Assembly: GCA_017303975.1 (NCBI GenBank)
Contig: JAFLBG010000032.1
Span: 1-43,888, forward strand
Length of the DNA stretch: 43,888 bases
Direction: 5' to 3'
DNA from: Bacteroidota bacterium
GTDB taxonomy: Bacteria > Bacteroidota > Bacteroidia > JAFLBG01
Shown: positions 34,589-43,700 of the stretch, in pieces
How positions within the stretch are numbered: position 1 is the stretch's first letter
How the letters are laid out: each line of letters begins with the position of its first letter
Notes under the pieces: model-generated
The model's input: only the letters and a program-made list of their open reading frames with translations
What the model was told of the DNA's origin: nothing
The model's database searches: none
Translations under genes and position numbers: made by a program

Positions 34589-36637
34589 TTATTTCTTTAA
34601 AATTTTAAACTCAGTTCTTCTGTTCATTTGTCTTCCTTCTTCTGTATCGTTAGTGGCGATAGGCTGAGTAAAGCCATATCCTTTATAAGTTAATCTACTT
34701 GGCGCTATTCCTTTATTTAATAAATAATCAACTACTGCTTTTGCTCTGCTTTCGGATAAATTTTGATTGTACCCCGCACTTCCTTTGTTGTCGGTATGTC
34801 CGGAGATTTCGATTTGTAGGGAAGGGATGTCATTTAATAATTTTATTAATCGCTCCAACTCATTGCCGGATTCCGGACGCAAGGTAGATTTGTCGAAATC
34901 AAAGAAAATATTGTTCAATACAATTTTACTACCCACTTCAATTTTCTGCAGGGCAATGTTTTTTTCTACTTCTATAAAAGCCGCAGTAGCAGGTATGTCA
35001 AAGTTTTCCGAATGAAATAAATAGCCTTCTGCTTTTACTGCTATTCCGTAATTTTTTCCTGCCGGAAGCGATACTAAATATTTTCCGGTAGCGCTGTTGG
35101 AGTTGAAACTTGCAATCACTTCGTTTTTTTGATTGTCAATTAAATCGATAGTCGCTTTTAGTGGTTGTAAAGTGCCTGCATCTGTTATAATTCCTTTAAG
35201 CAAGGTAAGTTGAGCTTGTGCAACCTCAACGGCAGATGCCATGACAACTTCTTTTACCGATTCTGTTTTGCTTGCAATTAATCTGTCTTCTGTGCTAAGT
35301 ATAGGTTGCTTTTCTGGACCTAAAAAATTAATTACATAAATATCTTTTTCTCCATAACCATTTGGATTAAAAGACGAATAATAACCTCTTTTGCCATTTG
35401 CCGCCATTACAAAAAACACATCGTCATCGGTTGTATTTATTGGATAGCCTATGTTTTCTGGCTCACTCCATTTTCCATTTTGGTAAACAGATTTAAAAAT
35501 GTCGTAGCCTCCCATTGTTTTGTGACCTTGAGAGCTAAAGTAAATTGTTTTGCCATCCGGGTGAGCAAACACAGCTTCCTCGCCATAAGGTGTATTAATA
35601 GCAGAGCCAATATTCATAGCCGGACCCCAATTTCCTGTGGCATCCATTTTAGAAAAATAAATATCTCTGTCGCCAAAACCTCCCGGACGATTACTTACGA
35701 AGTAAAGTGTTTTGCCATCGTAGGATAAAGATGTACTTGTCTCGTGACTTTTCGTATTTATATTTTTATTCATTTTTTCGGGAGCCGACCAAGTAGTGCC
35801 TGATAGTGTACACTCGTAAACATTTCCATCTCCTTTATCATCAATATAAATATATAAATGTTGTCCATCCGGAGACAATCCCATGGTAGCATCATGTCCT
35901 AATGTATTGATTGGAGGGCCCAGATTTACGGCAGGATTCCATTTGCCACCACGTTTAAAGGAAACAAAAATATCTTCAAAGTATTGATTGTTGTTCGGGT
36001 CGATTTGCCCTCCAGTGGTTTGCGCTCTGCGAGAGGTGTACATCAAAACAGATTCATCTGCTGATATTACTGGCCCGTAGTCAGCCATTGGAGAGTTAAT
36101 TTCCGCCCCAATATTATCTATAAAAACACGAGCAGGTTTTTTTATCAATTCAATTCCCGTTTTGCATTCTTGTATTTTCTTAGTTGTTTCTGCAAGCTTA
36201 GCAGCCGCATCATTTCCAACTAGCGAGCTTTGGTAAATATTGTAGTGTGTAATTGCTTTTTCAAAATTCATACTTAAGTGGTATGCTCTAGCTAATGAGT
36301 AATGGATTGCCTCGTCTACACTAGGGTTTAGGTCGTATGCTTTTTCTAAATAGGGCAGTGCTTTTAATTTATTTGCTCCATACAAATAGCAGTTTCCTAT
36401 TCGGAAGTTTAGCAATGCGTTGTTTGGGTTAAATTGCTGTGCAACTAGAAAGTGCTCCAATGCTTGTGCATACACGAACGTTCCCAGTTCATAATATTTT
36501 TCTCCTTCGCGTAGTTCTTTCTGCGCTGCTTTTAACCCGTCTTTGTTGTCTGGGAAATTATCTTTCGAAAAATCAACATTTTGTGCAGATACAGAGAAGG
36601 AGAGTAATAACGATAAAATAAAAAAAATATTTTTCAT
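34589..36637 (-). CDS. PorE-like TPR / PD40 / CRD / OmpA protein (possible T9SS component)
   Basis: The 682-residue product (ATG 36637, with an upstream TTG rejected) has a signal peptide, TPR repeats (about 40-165: ALEHFLVAQQFNPNNALLNF), a PD40/WD-like propeller (about 175-440, with repeated LSPDGQHLYIY, LSYDGKTLYFVSNRPGGFGD, AHPDGKTIYFSSQGHKTMGG), a carboxypeptidase-regulatory-like beta-sandwich (about 475-560) and a C-terminal OmpA domain with FFDFDKSTLRPESGNELERL and GHTDNKGSAGYNQNLSESRA. This order is that described for PorE of the T9SS of Porphyromonas, which anchors the machinery to peptidoglycan. Many paralogues with this layout exist, so orthology is not certain. It lies between a TPR gene and an M28 lipoprotein on one strand. 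Confidence 0.82.
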   Translation of the reverse strand: MKNIFFILSLLLSFSVSAQNVDFSKDNFPDNKDGLKAAQKELREGEKYYELGTFVYAQALEHFLVAQQFNPNNALLNFRIGNCYLYGANKLKALPYLEKAYDLNPSVDEAIHYSLARAYHLSMNFEKAITHYNIYQSSLVGNDAAAKLAETTKKIQECKTGIELIKKPARVFIDNIGAEINSPMADYGPVISADESVLMYTSRRAQTTGGQIDPNNNQYFEDIFVSFKRGGKWNPAVNLGPPINTLGHDATMGLSPDGQHLYIYIDDKGDGNVYECTLSGTTWSAPEKMNKNINTKSHETSTSLSYDGKTLYFVSNRPGGFGDRDIYFSKMDATGNWGPAMNIGSAINTPYGEEAVFAHPDGKTIYFSSQGHKTMGGYDIFKSVYQNGKWSEPENIGYPINTTDDDVFFVMAANGKRGYYSSFNPNGYGEKDIYVINFLGPEKQPILSTEDRLIASKTESVKEVVMASAVEVAQAQLTLLKGIITDAGTLQPLKATIDLIDNQKNEVIASFNSNSATGKYLVSLPAGKNYGIAVKAEGYLFHSENFDIPATAAFIEVEKNIALQKIEVGSKIVLNNIFFDFDKSTLRPESGNELERLIKLLNDIPSLQIEISGHTDNKGSAGYNQNLSESRAKAVVDYLLNKGIAPSRLTYKGYGFTQPIATNDTEEGRQMNRRTEFKILKK

Positions 36638-36673
36638 TTTTAAATTTTGTTTAAAGTGTGTGTAAGCCAAATA

Positions 36674-37723
36674 TTACTTGCAATCTTGCATATACATTTT
36701 TGCCTGAATGGAACCGGATGATTCTGCGATTTCCCAGTCTTTGCAGGCTCCATCCGTGTCTCGCAACATTTCTTTTGCTATTCCTCTGTTTACATATGCG
36801 TCTGCATATTGCTTGTTAATACTAATTGCTTTGTTGTAATCGTCTATTGCTCCTTTGTAATCTTTAAGCTTATATTTTGCTGCGGCTCTGTTGTTTAGTG
36901 CAAATGCATATTGTGGGTTTAGTGCCAATGCCATGTTGAACATAGACATGGCTTCTTCGTAATTTCCTGCATCATAATAGGCGCTTCCCAAGTTATTGTA
37001 TAGTGCATAATCATCTTTTTTAATTTTTAAAGCACTTGAATAATCTACGATTGCGCCTCTAAAATCGCCTTTTTTGCGCTTGGTACTTGCCAAGTTATTG
37101 TATGTAAAATACATGTCTGGATTGGCAATCAACGCTTTTTTGTAATCTGCAATCGCACCATCATAGTCTTCCAATTGTTTTTTTGCACTAGCTCTGTCGT
37201 TGTATGCGTAGGCATAATCAGGTTTTAGTTGGATAGCTTTGTCAAAATCAGCAATTGCTCCTTGGTAATCTTTATTGTCGAATCGAATCACTCCTCGGTA
37301 GTAAAATGCTTGTTCGTAAAGTGGTCGCAGCTCTATTACTTTGGAGTAATCTTGTTCGGCACCTTTTATGTCTTTGGCTGCTTGCTTTAGCTTGGCACGC
37401 TCGTAGTAAGCGTTATCGGCAGCGGGGTTTAGTTCGATACACTTGTTTAAGTCGGCAAGTGCATTTTCTGGTTGTTTTAGTTCAATATGTACAATTGAGC
37501 GATTGTAGTAAGCCTTTTCAAAATCCGATTTAAGTAAAATTGCTTTATTAAATTCGCTCAATGCTTCGCTGTATTTTTTGTTGGTAAATAAGGAAATGCC
37601 GTTATTGTAAGCAATGTCGGCATCTTGCGAAGCATCTGTACTTTTTACCTTTACTGTATCTGTTTGCGCACCGACTGAGAGTGTGATGGCGCATAAAAGT
37701 AAAACCCAAAAATATTTTTGCAT
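36674..37723 (-). CDS. Exported TPR-repeat protein
   Basis: The 349-residue product has a signal peptide (MQKYFWVLLLCAITLSVGAQ) followed by about nine tandem 34-residue TPR units (for example YNNGISLFTNKKYSEALSEF, AYNDRASAKKQLEDYDGAIA, LNNRAAAKYKLKDYKGAIDD), ending with DTDGACKDWEIAESSG and a final Cys-Lys. It is likely a periplasmic scaffold for protein contacts. The PorE-like gene begins 36 bases downstream, so the two are probably cotranscribed. Confidence 0.9.
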   Translation of the reverse strand: MQKYFWVLLLCAITLSVGAQTDTVKVKSTDASQDADIAYNNGISLFTNKKYSEALSEFNKAILLKSDFEKAYYNRSIVHIELKQPENALADLNKCIELNPAADNAYYERAKLKQAAKDIKGAEQDYSKVIELRPLYEQAFYYRGVIRFDNKDYQGAIADFDKAIQLKPDYAYAYNDRASAKKQLEDYDGAIADYKKALIANPDMYFTYNNLASTKRKKGDFRGAIVDYSSALKIKKDDYALYNNLGSAYYDAGNYEEAMSMFNMALALNPQYAFALNNRAAAKYKLKDYKGAIDDYNKAISINKQYADAYVNRGIAKEMLRDTDGACKDWEIAESSGSIQAKMYMQDCK

Positions 37724-37778
37724 TTGGATAATTGTTAGTTTATCCTAAAATAGAAAGTTTTTAGCGTAATAAACTATA

Positions 37779-37817
37779 CTTACAAAAGATGTTTTGAACG
37801 AGAGCGTATTGATAAGT
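37779..37817. repeat. 39-bp direct repeat, left copy (truncated 3' end of the DUF58 gene)
   Basis: Identical to 38456-38494 over the first 29 bases and 37/39 overall. Read on the minus strand it still encodes LSIRSRSKHLL-stop, the end of the DUF58 protein (LLKRSRSKHLL-stop), although it is detached from that gene by about 640 bases carrying a toxin-antitoxin pair. Confidence 0.92.
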
Positions 37818-37846
37818 CAAGACTACCCAATTAATCAATAAAGTTG

Positions 37847-37854
37847 TACTTTTG
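37847..37854 (+). promoter_or_regulatory. -7 box (TACTTTTG) of the toxin-antitoxin operon
   Basis: TACTTTTG matches TAnnTTTG and lies 55 bases before the antitoxin ATG at 37910, inside the repeat-bounded cassette. No clear -33 box is visible. Confidence 0.4.
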
Positions 37855-37909
37855 TTGTAAATGAATTTGGTCTTTTTATGAGAGCCATAAAACTTAAGTG
37901 TAGTTTCCA

Positions 37910-38146
37910 ATGAATAAAGATTTATTGATCAATAAAACGCTAGCAATGTTAGCGAAGCTTCCAGAAAAAAGAATTGAAGAGGTTGCTAATTATATTGATT
38001 TTATTTTAAAAAAATACGAAGAAGAGCTTTTGCAAAAAGGAATTGAGAAGATGACTAATTCGTCTAAAAGCTATGAATTTCTTGCTAGCGACCCCGATAT
38101 TTATACAGTAAATGATATAATAGAAAAATATAGTGCAAAAGGGTGA
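37910..38146 (+). CDS. Antitoxin of a type II toxin-antitoxin pair (DUF2281-like)
   Basis: The 78-residue product starts NKDLLINKTLAMLAKLPEKR and continues IEEVANYIDFILKKYEEEL, a helix-rich sequence resembling the small DUF2281-type antitoxins, with an acidic C-terminal end (ASDPDIYTVNDIIEKYS) that would bind the toxin. It precedes and overlaps the PemK/MazF-like toxin gene by 14 bases, the standard order for such pairs. It presumably neutralises the toxin and represses the operon; both are inference. Its stop is TGA. Confidence 0.8.
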   Translation: MNKDLLINKTLAMLAKLPEKRIEEVANYIDFILKKYEEELLQKGIEKMTNSSKSYEFLASDPDIYTVNDIIEKYSAKG

Positions 38147-38450
38147 TATAGTACTAGTCAAATTTCCTTTTACGGATTTAGCGGGAGCCAAACTTCGACC
38201 GGCTTTGATATTAAGCAGTACTGATGCGGATGCGATTTTAATCTTTATAACAACACAACTTCAGTGGAAAGAAAGGTTTGATATTGTTTTGAAGTGTACA
38301 CCAAAAAATGGGCTTAAAAAAGAATCTTTATTACGAGTAAATAAAATAGCAACAGTCGATAAAAAATTAATTGTTGGGAAAATTGGTTCTGCTGAAGAAA
38401 TAATAAAAACACTTAATGCAAATCTTATAGAGCTTTTTAACCTAAAGTAA
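38133..38450 (+). CDS. PemK/MazF-family toxin (endoribonuclease)
   Basis: The 105-residue product starts with GTG inside the antitoxin gene. QKGDIVLVKFPFTDLAGAKL with RPALILSS is the conserved N-terminal barrel of PemK/MazF toxins, and SLLRVNKIATVDKKLIVGKI the second half with the substrate-contact Ser/Arg. Family members cut mRNA at short motifs. It ends five bases before the right-hand direct repeat. The cassette is convergent with the DUF58 gene. Confidence 0.88.
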   Translation: MQKGDIVLVKFPFTDLAGAKLRPALILSSTDADAILIFITTQLQWKERFDIVLKCTPKNGLKKESLLRVNKIATVDKKLIVGKIGSAEEIIKTLNANLIELFNLK

Positions 38451-38455
38451 TTTTT

Positions 38456-38494
38456 CTTACAAAAGATGTTTTGAACGAGAGCGTTTTAATAAGT
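38456..38494. repeat. 39-bp direct repeat, right copy (intact 3' end of the DUF58 gene)
   Basis: This copy contains the real stop and last ~11 codons of the DUF58 gene (minus strand). It matches 37779-37817 at 37/39 positions. The two copies bracket 638 bases holding the toxin-antitoxin operon. Confidence 0.92.
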
Positions 38495-39386
38495 AGGGAA
38501 GAATAATTTGCTCAAAACCATTATTGATGTCCGCTTCAATAAAATCTATCTTATATTGAATGCATCGTTGTCGTATTTCTGCATTTCGAACTTCAACTAT
38601 TTTTTGGTATTGGTCTTTTATCGTGGTTGGATTAAGTTTTACTATTTCATTCGTTTCTAAATCAACAAATTGATATGGCCTGTTTTCTAATTCTAATTTT
38701 ACTTCCTTCGATTTGTCGAATGTATGAAACAGCACTACTTCGTGTTTGTTGTATTTTAGGTGTTGTAAGGCAGAAAATAATTGTTCTTTGTTATGTGCAT
38801 CGTCCATCATGTCGCTAAATACAATAATCAAAGAACGTTTGGGTTGTACTTCTGCAATTTGATGCAAAGCAGCTACAATGTTTGTTTTTTGCGACTGTTG
38901 AGGCTTTGATAATTGTAATAGTTTTTCCAGTTCTTGTAGTAAATAGATATGATGTGCTGAAGTTGATTTGCTGGGGGTTTGTACGTTTATAGATTCTGTG
39001 AAAACAGTTAATCCAATAGCATCACGTTGTTTTTTTAACAATTCTATTAGCACAGCGCAGGCATAAACAGAAAAGCCAATTTTGTTTAATTTTTTTTCAG
39101 AAACTGTTTCAACTTCCGGAAAGTACATAGAAGAGGAGGAGTCGATAACTAAGCGGCAGCGGAGGTTTGTTTCTTCTTCGTATTTTTTTACAAACAACTT
39201 GTCTGTCCGTCCGTATAATTTCCAGTCAATGTGTTTACTCGATTCTCCTTTGTTGTATAGCCGGTGTTCTGCAAATTCGACAGAAAAGCCATGAAATGGA
39301 CTTTTGTGCATGCCGGTAATAAAACCCTCTACAACTTGCCGAGCATAAAATTCTAAATACGAATATTGGTGGGTTCTATTGAGCAT
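38457..39386 (-). CDS. DUF58 domain protein (vWA-like, MoxR-associated type)
   Basis: The 309-residue product has FAEHRLYNKGESSKHIDWKL, the conserved DUF58 core, followed by a von Willebrand A-like fold with a MIDAS-type LVIDSSSSM (DxSxS) and IIVFSDMMDD. No membrane segment is evident. DUF58 proteins usually sit beside a MoxR AAA ATPase and vWA proteins, but no MoxR gene is found here next to it. Its last codons are duplicated at 37779-37817. It is separated from trxA by a terminator. Confidence 0.88.
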   Translation of the reverse strand: MLNRTHQYSYLEFYARQVVEGFITGMHKSPFHGFSVEFAEHRLYNKGESSKHIDWKLYGRTDKLFVKKYEEETNLRCRLVIDSSSSMYFPEVETVSEKKLNKIGFSVYACAVLIELLKKQRDAIGLTVFTESINVQTPSKSTSAHHIYLLQELEKLLQLSKPQQSQKTNIVAALHQIAEVQPKRSLIIVFSDMMDDAHNKEQLFSALQHLKYNKHEVVLFHTFDKSKEVKLELENRPYQFVDLETNEIVKLNPTTIKDQYQKIVEVRNAEIRQRCIQYKIDFIEADINNGFEQIILPYLLKRSRSKHLL

Positions 39387-39398
39387 GTAAAGTAAAAC

Positions 39399-39432
39399 AA
39401 AGCCAAAAGTCTATTTCTAAACTTTTGGCTTT
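39399..39432 (-). terminator. Intrinsic terminator after trxA
   Basis: A perfect 12-bp stem, AAAGCCAAAAGT (39399-39410) with ACTTTTGGCTTT (39421-39432), and a 10-base loop lies between the trxA stop and the DUF58 start on the minus strand, followed there by GTTTTAC. Confidence 0.8.
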
Positions 39433-39447
39433 AAATGATAAGTAAAA

Positions 39448-39765
39448 TTACAACTGTGCTTTTAGCTTAGCTTCTAGTGCTGACTTTGGAGCTGCACCTA
39501 CTTGCTTGTCAACTATTTCGCCATTTTTGAAAAACAACAGCGTTGGAATATTCCTAATTCCAAATTTCATCGAAATGTTTGGATTGCTATCCACATCTAC
39601 TTTGCCTATAATAGCTTTTCCGTCATAATCTTTTGATAGCTCTTCTACCACCGGACCAACCATTCTACATGGACCACACCACTCTGCCCAAAAGTCAACT
39701 AGTACAGGTTTATCTGATTTCATTACTAACTCCTCAAAGTTAGCATCGGTTAATTCTAATGCCAT
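39448..39765 (-). CDS. trxA: Thioredoxin
   Basis: The 105-residue cytoplasmic thioredoxin has the active site [13 protein letters not shown] (CGPC), [20 protein letters not shown] with the cis-Pro, and [16 protein letters not shown]. It reduces disulfides in target enzymes using thioredoxin reductase. It is a single-gene unit closed by the hairpin at 39399-39432. Confidence 0.97.
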   Translation of the reverse strand: MALELTDANFEELVMKSDKPVLVDFWAEWCGPCRMVGPVVEELSKDYDGKAIIGKVDVDSNPNISMKFGIRNIPTLLFFKNGEIVDKQVGAAPKSALEAKLKAQL

Positions 39766-39896
39766 AATAATAATTTTTAAAGGTTATTTAAATTCAATAC
39801 TTAAATTTATGAAATAATAGCAATTAATTTGCCAATTATCAATTTAATGACAGATTGTCGTTTAAACAAATAAATAGAGTGTAAAAAACAACACAA

Positions 39897-40667
39897 ATGA
39901 ATTTAAAGCTAAACAAACCACTCGCTTTTATTGACTTAGAAACAACCGGAGTAAGTGTGGGTAAGGATAGAATTGTAGAAATATCTATATTGAAATTACA
40001 CCCAAACGGGGAGAAAGAAATTAAAACTCAGCGTATTAATCCCGAAATGCCAATTCCTATTGTTACTAGCAAAATACATGGAATTTATGATAAAGATGTA
40101 GCCTCGGAGCCAACCTTTAAAGAGTTTGCACCGGTTTTGGCGCGATTTTTAGATAATTGTGATTTTGCCGGGTATAATTCTAATAAGTTTGATATACCAC
40201 TTTTGGCAGAAGAATTTTTAAGAGTAGAAATAGATTTCGACTTGAAAAATAGAAAGTTGGTAGATGTTCAAAATATTTTTCATCAAATGGAACAAAGAAC
40301 ATTATCTGCGGCCTATAAATTTTATTGCCAAAAAGAGTTGGTTGACGCACATTCTGCCGAAGCAGATACTACTGCTACGTATGAAATATTGTTAGCGCAA
40401 CTTGATAAATATAAAGAGTTGCAAGGCGATGTAAATTACTTGCACGATTTTTCATCTCGCTCAAAAAATGCTGATCTGGCTGGAAGGATTGTCTTTAATG
40501 AGAAAAATGTAGAAGTTTTTAGTTTTGGTAAGCACAAAGATAAGTCTGTTGAAGAGGTTTTTGCAAAAGAACCTTCTTACTACAATTGGATGATGGATGG
40601 AGATTTTCCACTTTATACCAAAAAAGTAATTACACAAATTCGTTTAAGATTGGTGAATAAAAAATAA
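39897..40667 (+). CDS. DnaQ-like 3'-5' exonuclease with C-terminal DUF3820-like domain
   Basis: The 256-residue protein has an RNase H-fold DEDDh exonuclease domain: Exo I FIDLETTG (Asp13, Glu15), Exo II AGYNSNKFDIPLL (Asn/Asp pair) and Exo III HSAEADTTAT (His and Asp). This resembles the proofreading epsilon subunit of DNA polymerase III. The last ~60 residues (VFSFGKHKDKSVEEV, PSYYNWMMDGDFP) resemble DUF3820, a small domain often attached to such exonucleases in Bacteroidota. It is not clear whether this is the replicative epsilon subunit or a separate repair nuclease. Confidence 0.9.
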   Translation: MNLKLNKPLAFIDLETTGVSVGKDRIVEISILKLHPNGEKEIKTQRINPEMPIPIVTSKIHGIYDKDVASEPTFKEFAPVLARFLDNCDFAGYNSNKFDIPLLAEEFLRVEIDFDLKNRKLVDVQNIFHQMEQRTLSAAYKFYCQKELVDAHSAEADTTATYEILLAQLDKYKELQGDVNYLHDFSSRSKNADLAGRIVFNEKNVEVFSFGKHKDKSVEEVFAKEPSYYNWMMDGDFPLYTKKVITQIRLRLVNKK

Positions 40668-40681
40668 AAGTGAGGAATTTC

Positions 40682-40724
40682 AATAAACATTTCCCAAAGG
40701 TTTAAACTTTGGGAAATGTTTATT
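40682..40724. terminator. Strong bidirectional terminator
   Basis: A perfect 18-bp stem (40682-40699 with 40707-40724; core CATTTCCCAAAG / CTTTGGGAAATG) closes a 7-base loop between the convergent exonuclease and adhesin genes. A/T-rich flanks occur on both sides, and a T-run follows in the plus direction. Confidence 0.85.
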
Positions 40725-40736
40725 ATTTATGATTTT

Positions 40737-43700
40737 TTATCTTCTAATTTCTAAATATCCTTTAAACGGATCCATTCCTTCAATGATTAAGACATAATAG
40801 TACGTTCCAGGTACTACTTTCCCATCACCAATAGTCATAGCGGTATTAGGAGTTCCGTCCCAATTATTTTGGTAAGGATTAGCTTCATACACTTTATTCC
40901 CCCATCTGTTAAAGATTTCTACTTTGTTGTTTCCGTTTCCAAATCGGAGTAAATTTTTAATTACCCAATTATCATTTATACCATCACCATCCGGGCTAAA
41001 TCCATTTGGGATAGATAAAATAACTTCCGGCAATACTTCTATATAAAGTTTAGCTGTGTCGCAGGTGTTTACACAAAATGGATCACATATAATGTAGGTC
41101 AATGAATCATTGCCACTAAATCCTGTGTTTGGATTGTAATCAATTAGTCCATTTGCTATTCCTGTAATGCTTCCATTTACCGGATTTATAAGAACAGTGA
41201 TGTTTGTATTTCCACCTGATGCATTGTCATTTGCAAAAACATTAAACGATTTAGGGGTGTTAAATTCCGTACTGTCGTAGTCATTTACAGCAACAACAAT
41301 ACCGGTAGATTGGTTCGTGATGGTAAATGTATTTGTGCTCGAACAACCCATATTATCTGTTACGGCTATAGTGTAGGAGCCGGCACTTAATCCTGTGAAA
41401 ATGCCTGTGCTATTGCTGTTCCCTAATGGTTGAAGCGTGTACGTAAATCCTCCATTTCCACCGGTTACAGTTATCGCAGCCGAACCATCTAGTGTTCCAG
41501 GACATGATTCATTTACAATGCCACTAGAACTATTAATTACAATTGCAGCAGTTTGTGTAATGGTAATAATGGCACCGTTTGGAGAATTACAACCATTCGT
41601 ATCTATTGCTGTTATAGTGTACGTTCCTGCTGCTAAGGAATTAAATATCCCTGTTGTGTTACTTGAGCTACCCGGACTGATTGCGTATGTGTATGTTCCA
41701 ACTCCGCCACCGGCAATAGCTACAACTGATCCCGTTGATGTTCCGTTGCAACTTACGTTGGTGCTTGATGTTACAGTAAGTGTGATAGGAGTAGGAGGGT
41801 TAATCACAATTGCAGATGTACTGCTGGTTGCAATTGCTGTACACCCATTTGCATCCGATACAACAAGAGTATAGGTGTTAGCAGCTAAATTTGAAAACAC
41901 TCCAGATGTATTGATGGTATTGGTCGGGAATAATGTATACGTGTAAATTGGAGTGCCGCCTGAAGTTGTTGCAGTTAAAACAGCATTAGAGCTTCCTGCG
42001 CATGTTAATCCTGAACTAACTGATACTATTGAGCTTAGTGTAGAAGGCTCTGTTACAGTAGCAGTATCTACAGAAGTACATCCATTAAAATCAGTTACGG
42101 TAACAGTATAAATACCTGCAGGTATCAAATTAATTGTTGAGTTTGTAGATCCATTGCTCCATGCATAATTGATAGGCATTACTCCGTTTGATACGCTAGT
42201 GGTTACGCTGCCGTTAGAACCACCATTACAGCTCACATTCGTAACTGTGGTAGCTACTATTGGCCCGCCACTGGCAGTAACAGTAATAACCGGAATGGCA
42301 ACTGCACATCCTTTAGAATCAATTACAGTAAGAGAATAACTGCCAATAGAAAGACCGGAGTTGTTTTGATCAGTAGAGCCATTGCTCCAGTTGTAGGAGT
42401 AGGAAGCTGTTCCTCCTGTTGCAGAAGTTGCAATTACTGCATTGGATGTGCCCATGCATCCTGCAACACTAACTGTGTAGGTAACAGCTAACGGAGCGCT
42501 TGGTTGCGTAATGTTTGCAGATGCTACCGATTTACATCCATTTGCATCTGTAATAGTTACTGAATAAACTCCAGATGGTATTCCCATCAATACTTGACTT
42601 GTTGAACTTGTATTCCATAAATAATCGTAAGGTGCAAGTCCACCACTAATAAACGCATTTACTCCTCCTGTAGAATCGCCAAAGCAGTTTACATTGCTAA
42701 TAATATTTACAGAAGCAACGCCTCCAGATGTATTTGTAATGCTTGTAGATGCAGTATAAGTACACCCATTTGCATCAGTAATTGTTGCATTGTAGGTTCC
42801 TGAAGGTATTCCGGAAATAGCAGCTGTTGTTTGTAATGTATTCCAAAGGTAGGTATAAGAACCAACTCCTCCGGAAGCAGTAATGCTTGCAGATCCTGTA
42901 TTACTAGTACATATGGATGGAACGGTTGTTATTGTTGCTGAAACAGCAGATGCAGGTTGGGTAATTGTTACTACTGTTTGTGTGGTACACGCATTCGCAT
43001 CGGTAATTGTTACGGTATAATTACCAGCGGCTTGGTTTGTAATAGAATTGGTTGTTGCAGCAGTACTCCATAAATACGTATAGGGTGTAGTTCCGTTTGT
43101 AACGCTTACTTGGGCAGATCCGGTATTTCCTCCAAAGCAACTTACATTTGTTAGCGAGCTAATTGAGGCTATTGGAGCGCCAGATGCGGTAATGGTTGTA
43201 ACTGCGCTTGTCGTACATCCTCGATTGTCAGTAACCGTAAGAGAATAGGAGCCTATTCCTAATCCTCCGTTAACAGCGGTTGTGTTGCCATTGCTCCACG
43301 AATAGGTGTAAGGTGCAGTACCATTTGTTATAGAAGCTGTTGCGACCCCGTTTGAATTTCCATTACAAGAGGAAACGCTGTTTGTAATTGTTGCGACAGG
43401 CGCTCCAGAACCAGTAATGGTAGTAGTAGCGACAGTAGTACAACCTCTGTTATCAGTAACAGTTAATGAATATACACCGGTGCTTAAGCCAGTATTGCTA
43501 GAAGCAGTAGCCCCATTGCTCCACAAGTAGGTATAAGGCGCAGTTCCATTTGTTATAGAAGCTGTTGCGACCCCGTTCGAATTTCCAGTACAAGAGGAAA
43601 CGCTGTTTGTAATAGTTGCGATAGGTGCTCCAGAACCTGTAATGGTAGTGCTTACAACAGCTGTGCAACCAATGTTGTCAGTCACTGTTACTGTGTAAAC

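Noticed and set aside
37779-38494. Toxin-antitoxin segment considered as an insertion sequence
   Set aside because: There is no transposase and no terminal inverted repeats. The flanks are direct copies of a gene end, so it is reported as a repeat-bounded cassette instead.
41437-41874. Open frame of 145 codons on the plus strand inside the SprB adhesin gene
   Set aside because: It is antisense to the repeat array, and its periodic Pro/Val/Thr composition is simply the complement of the repeats.
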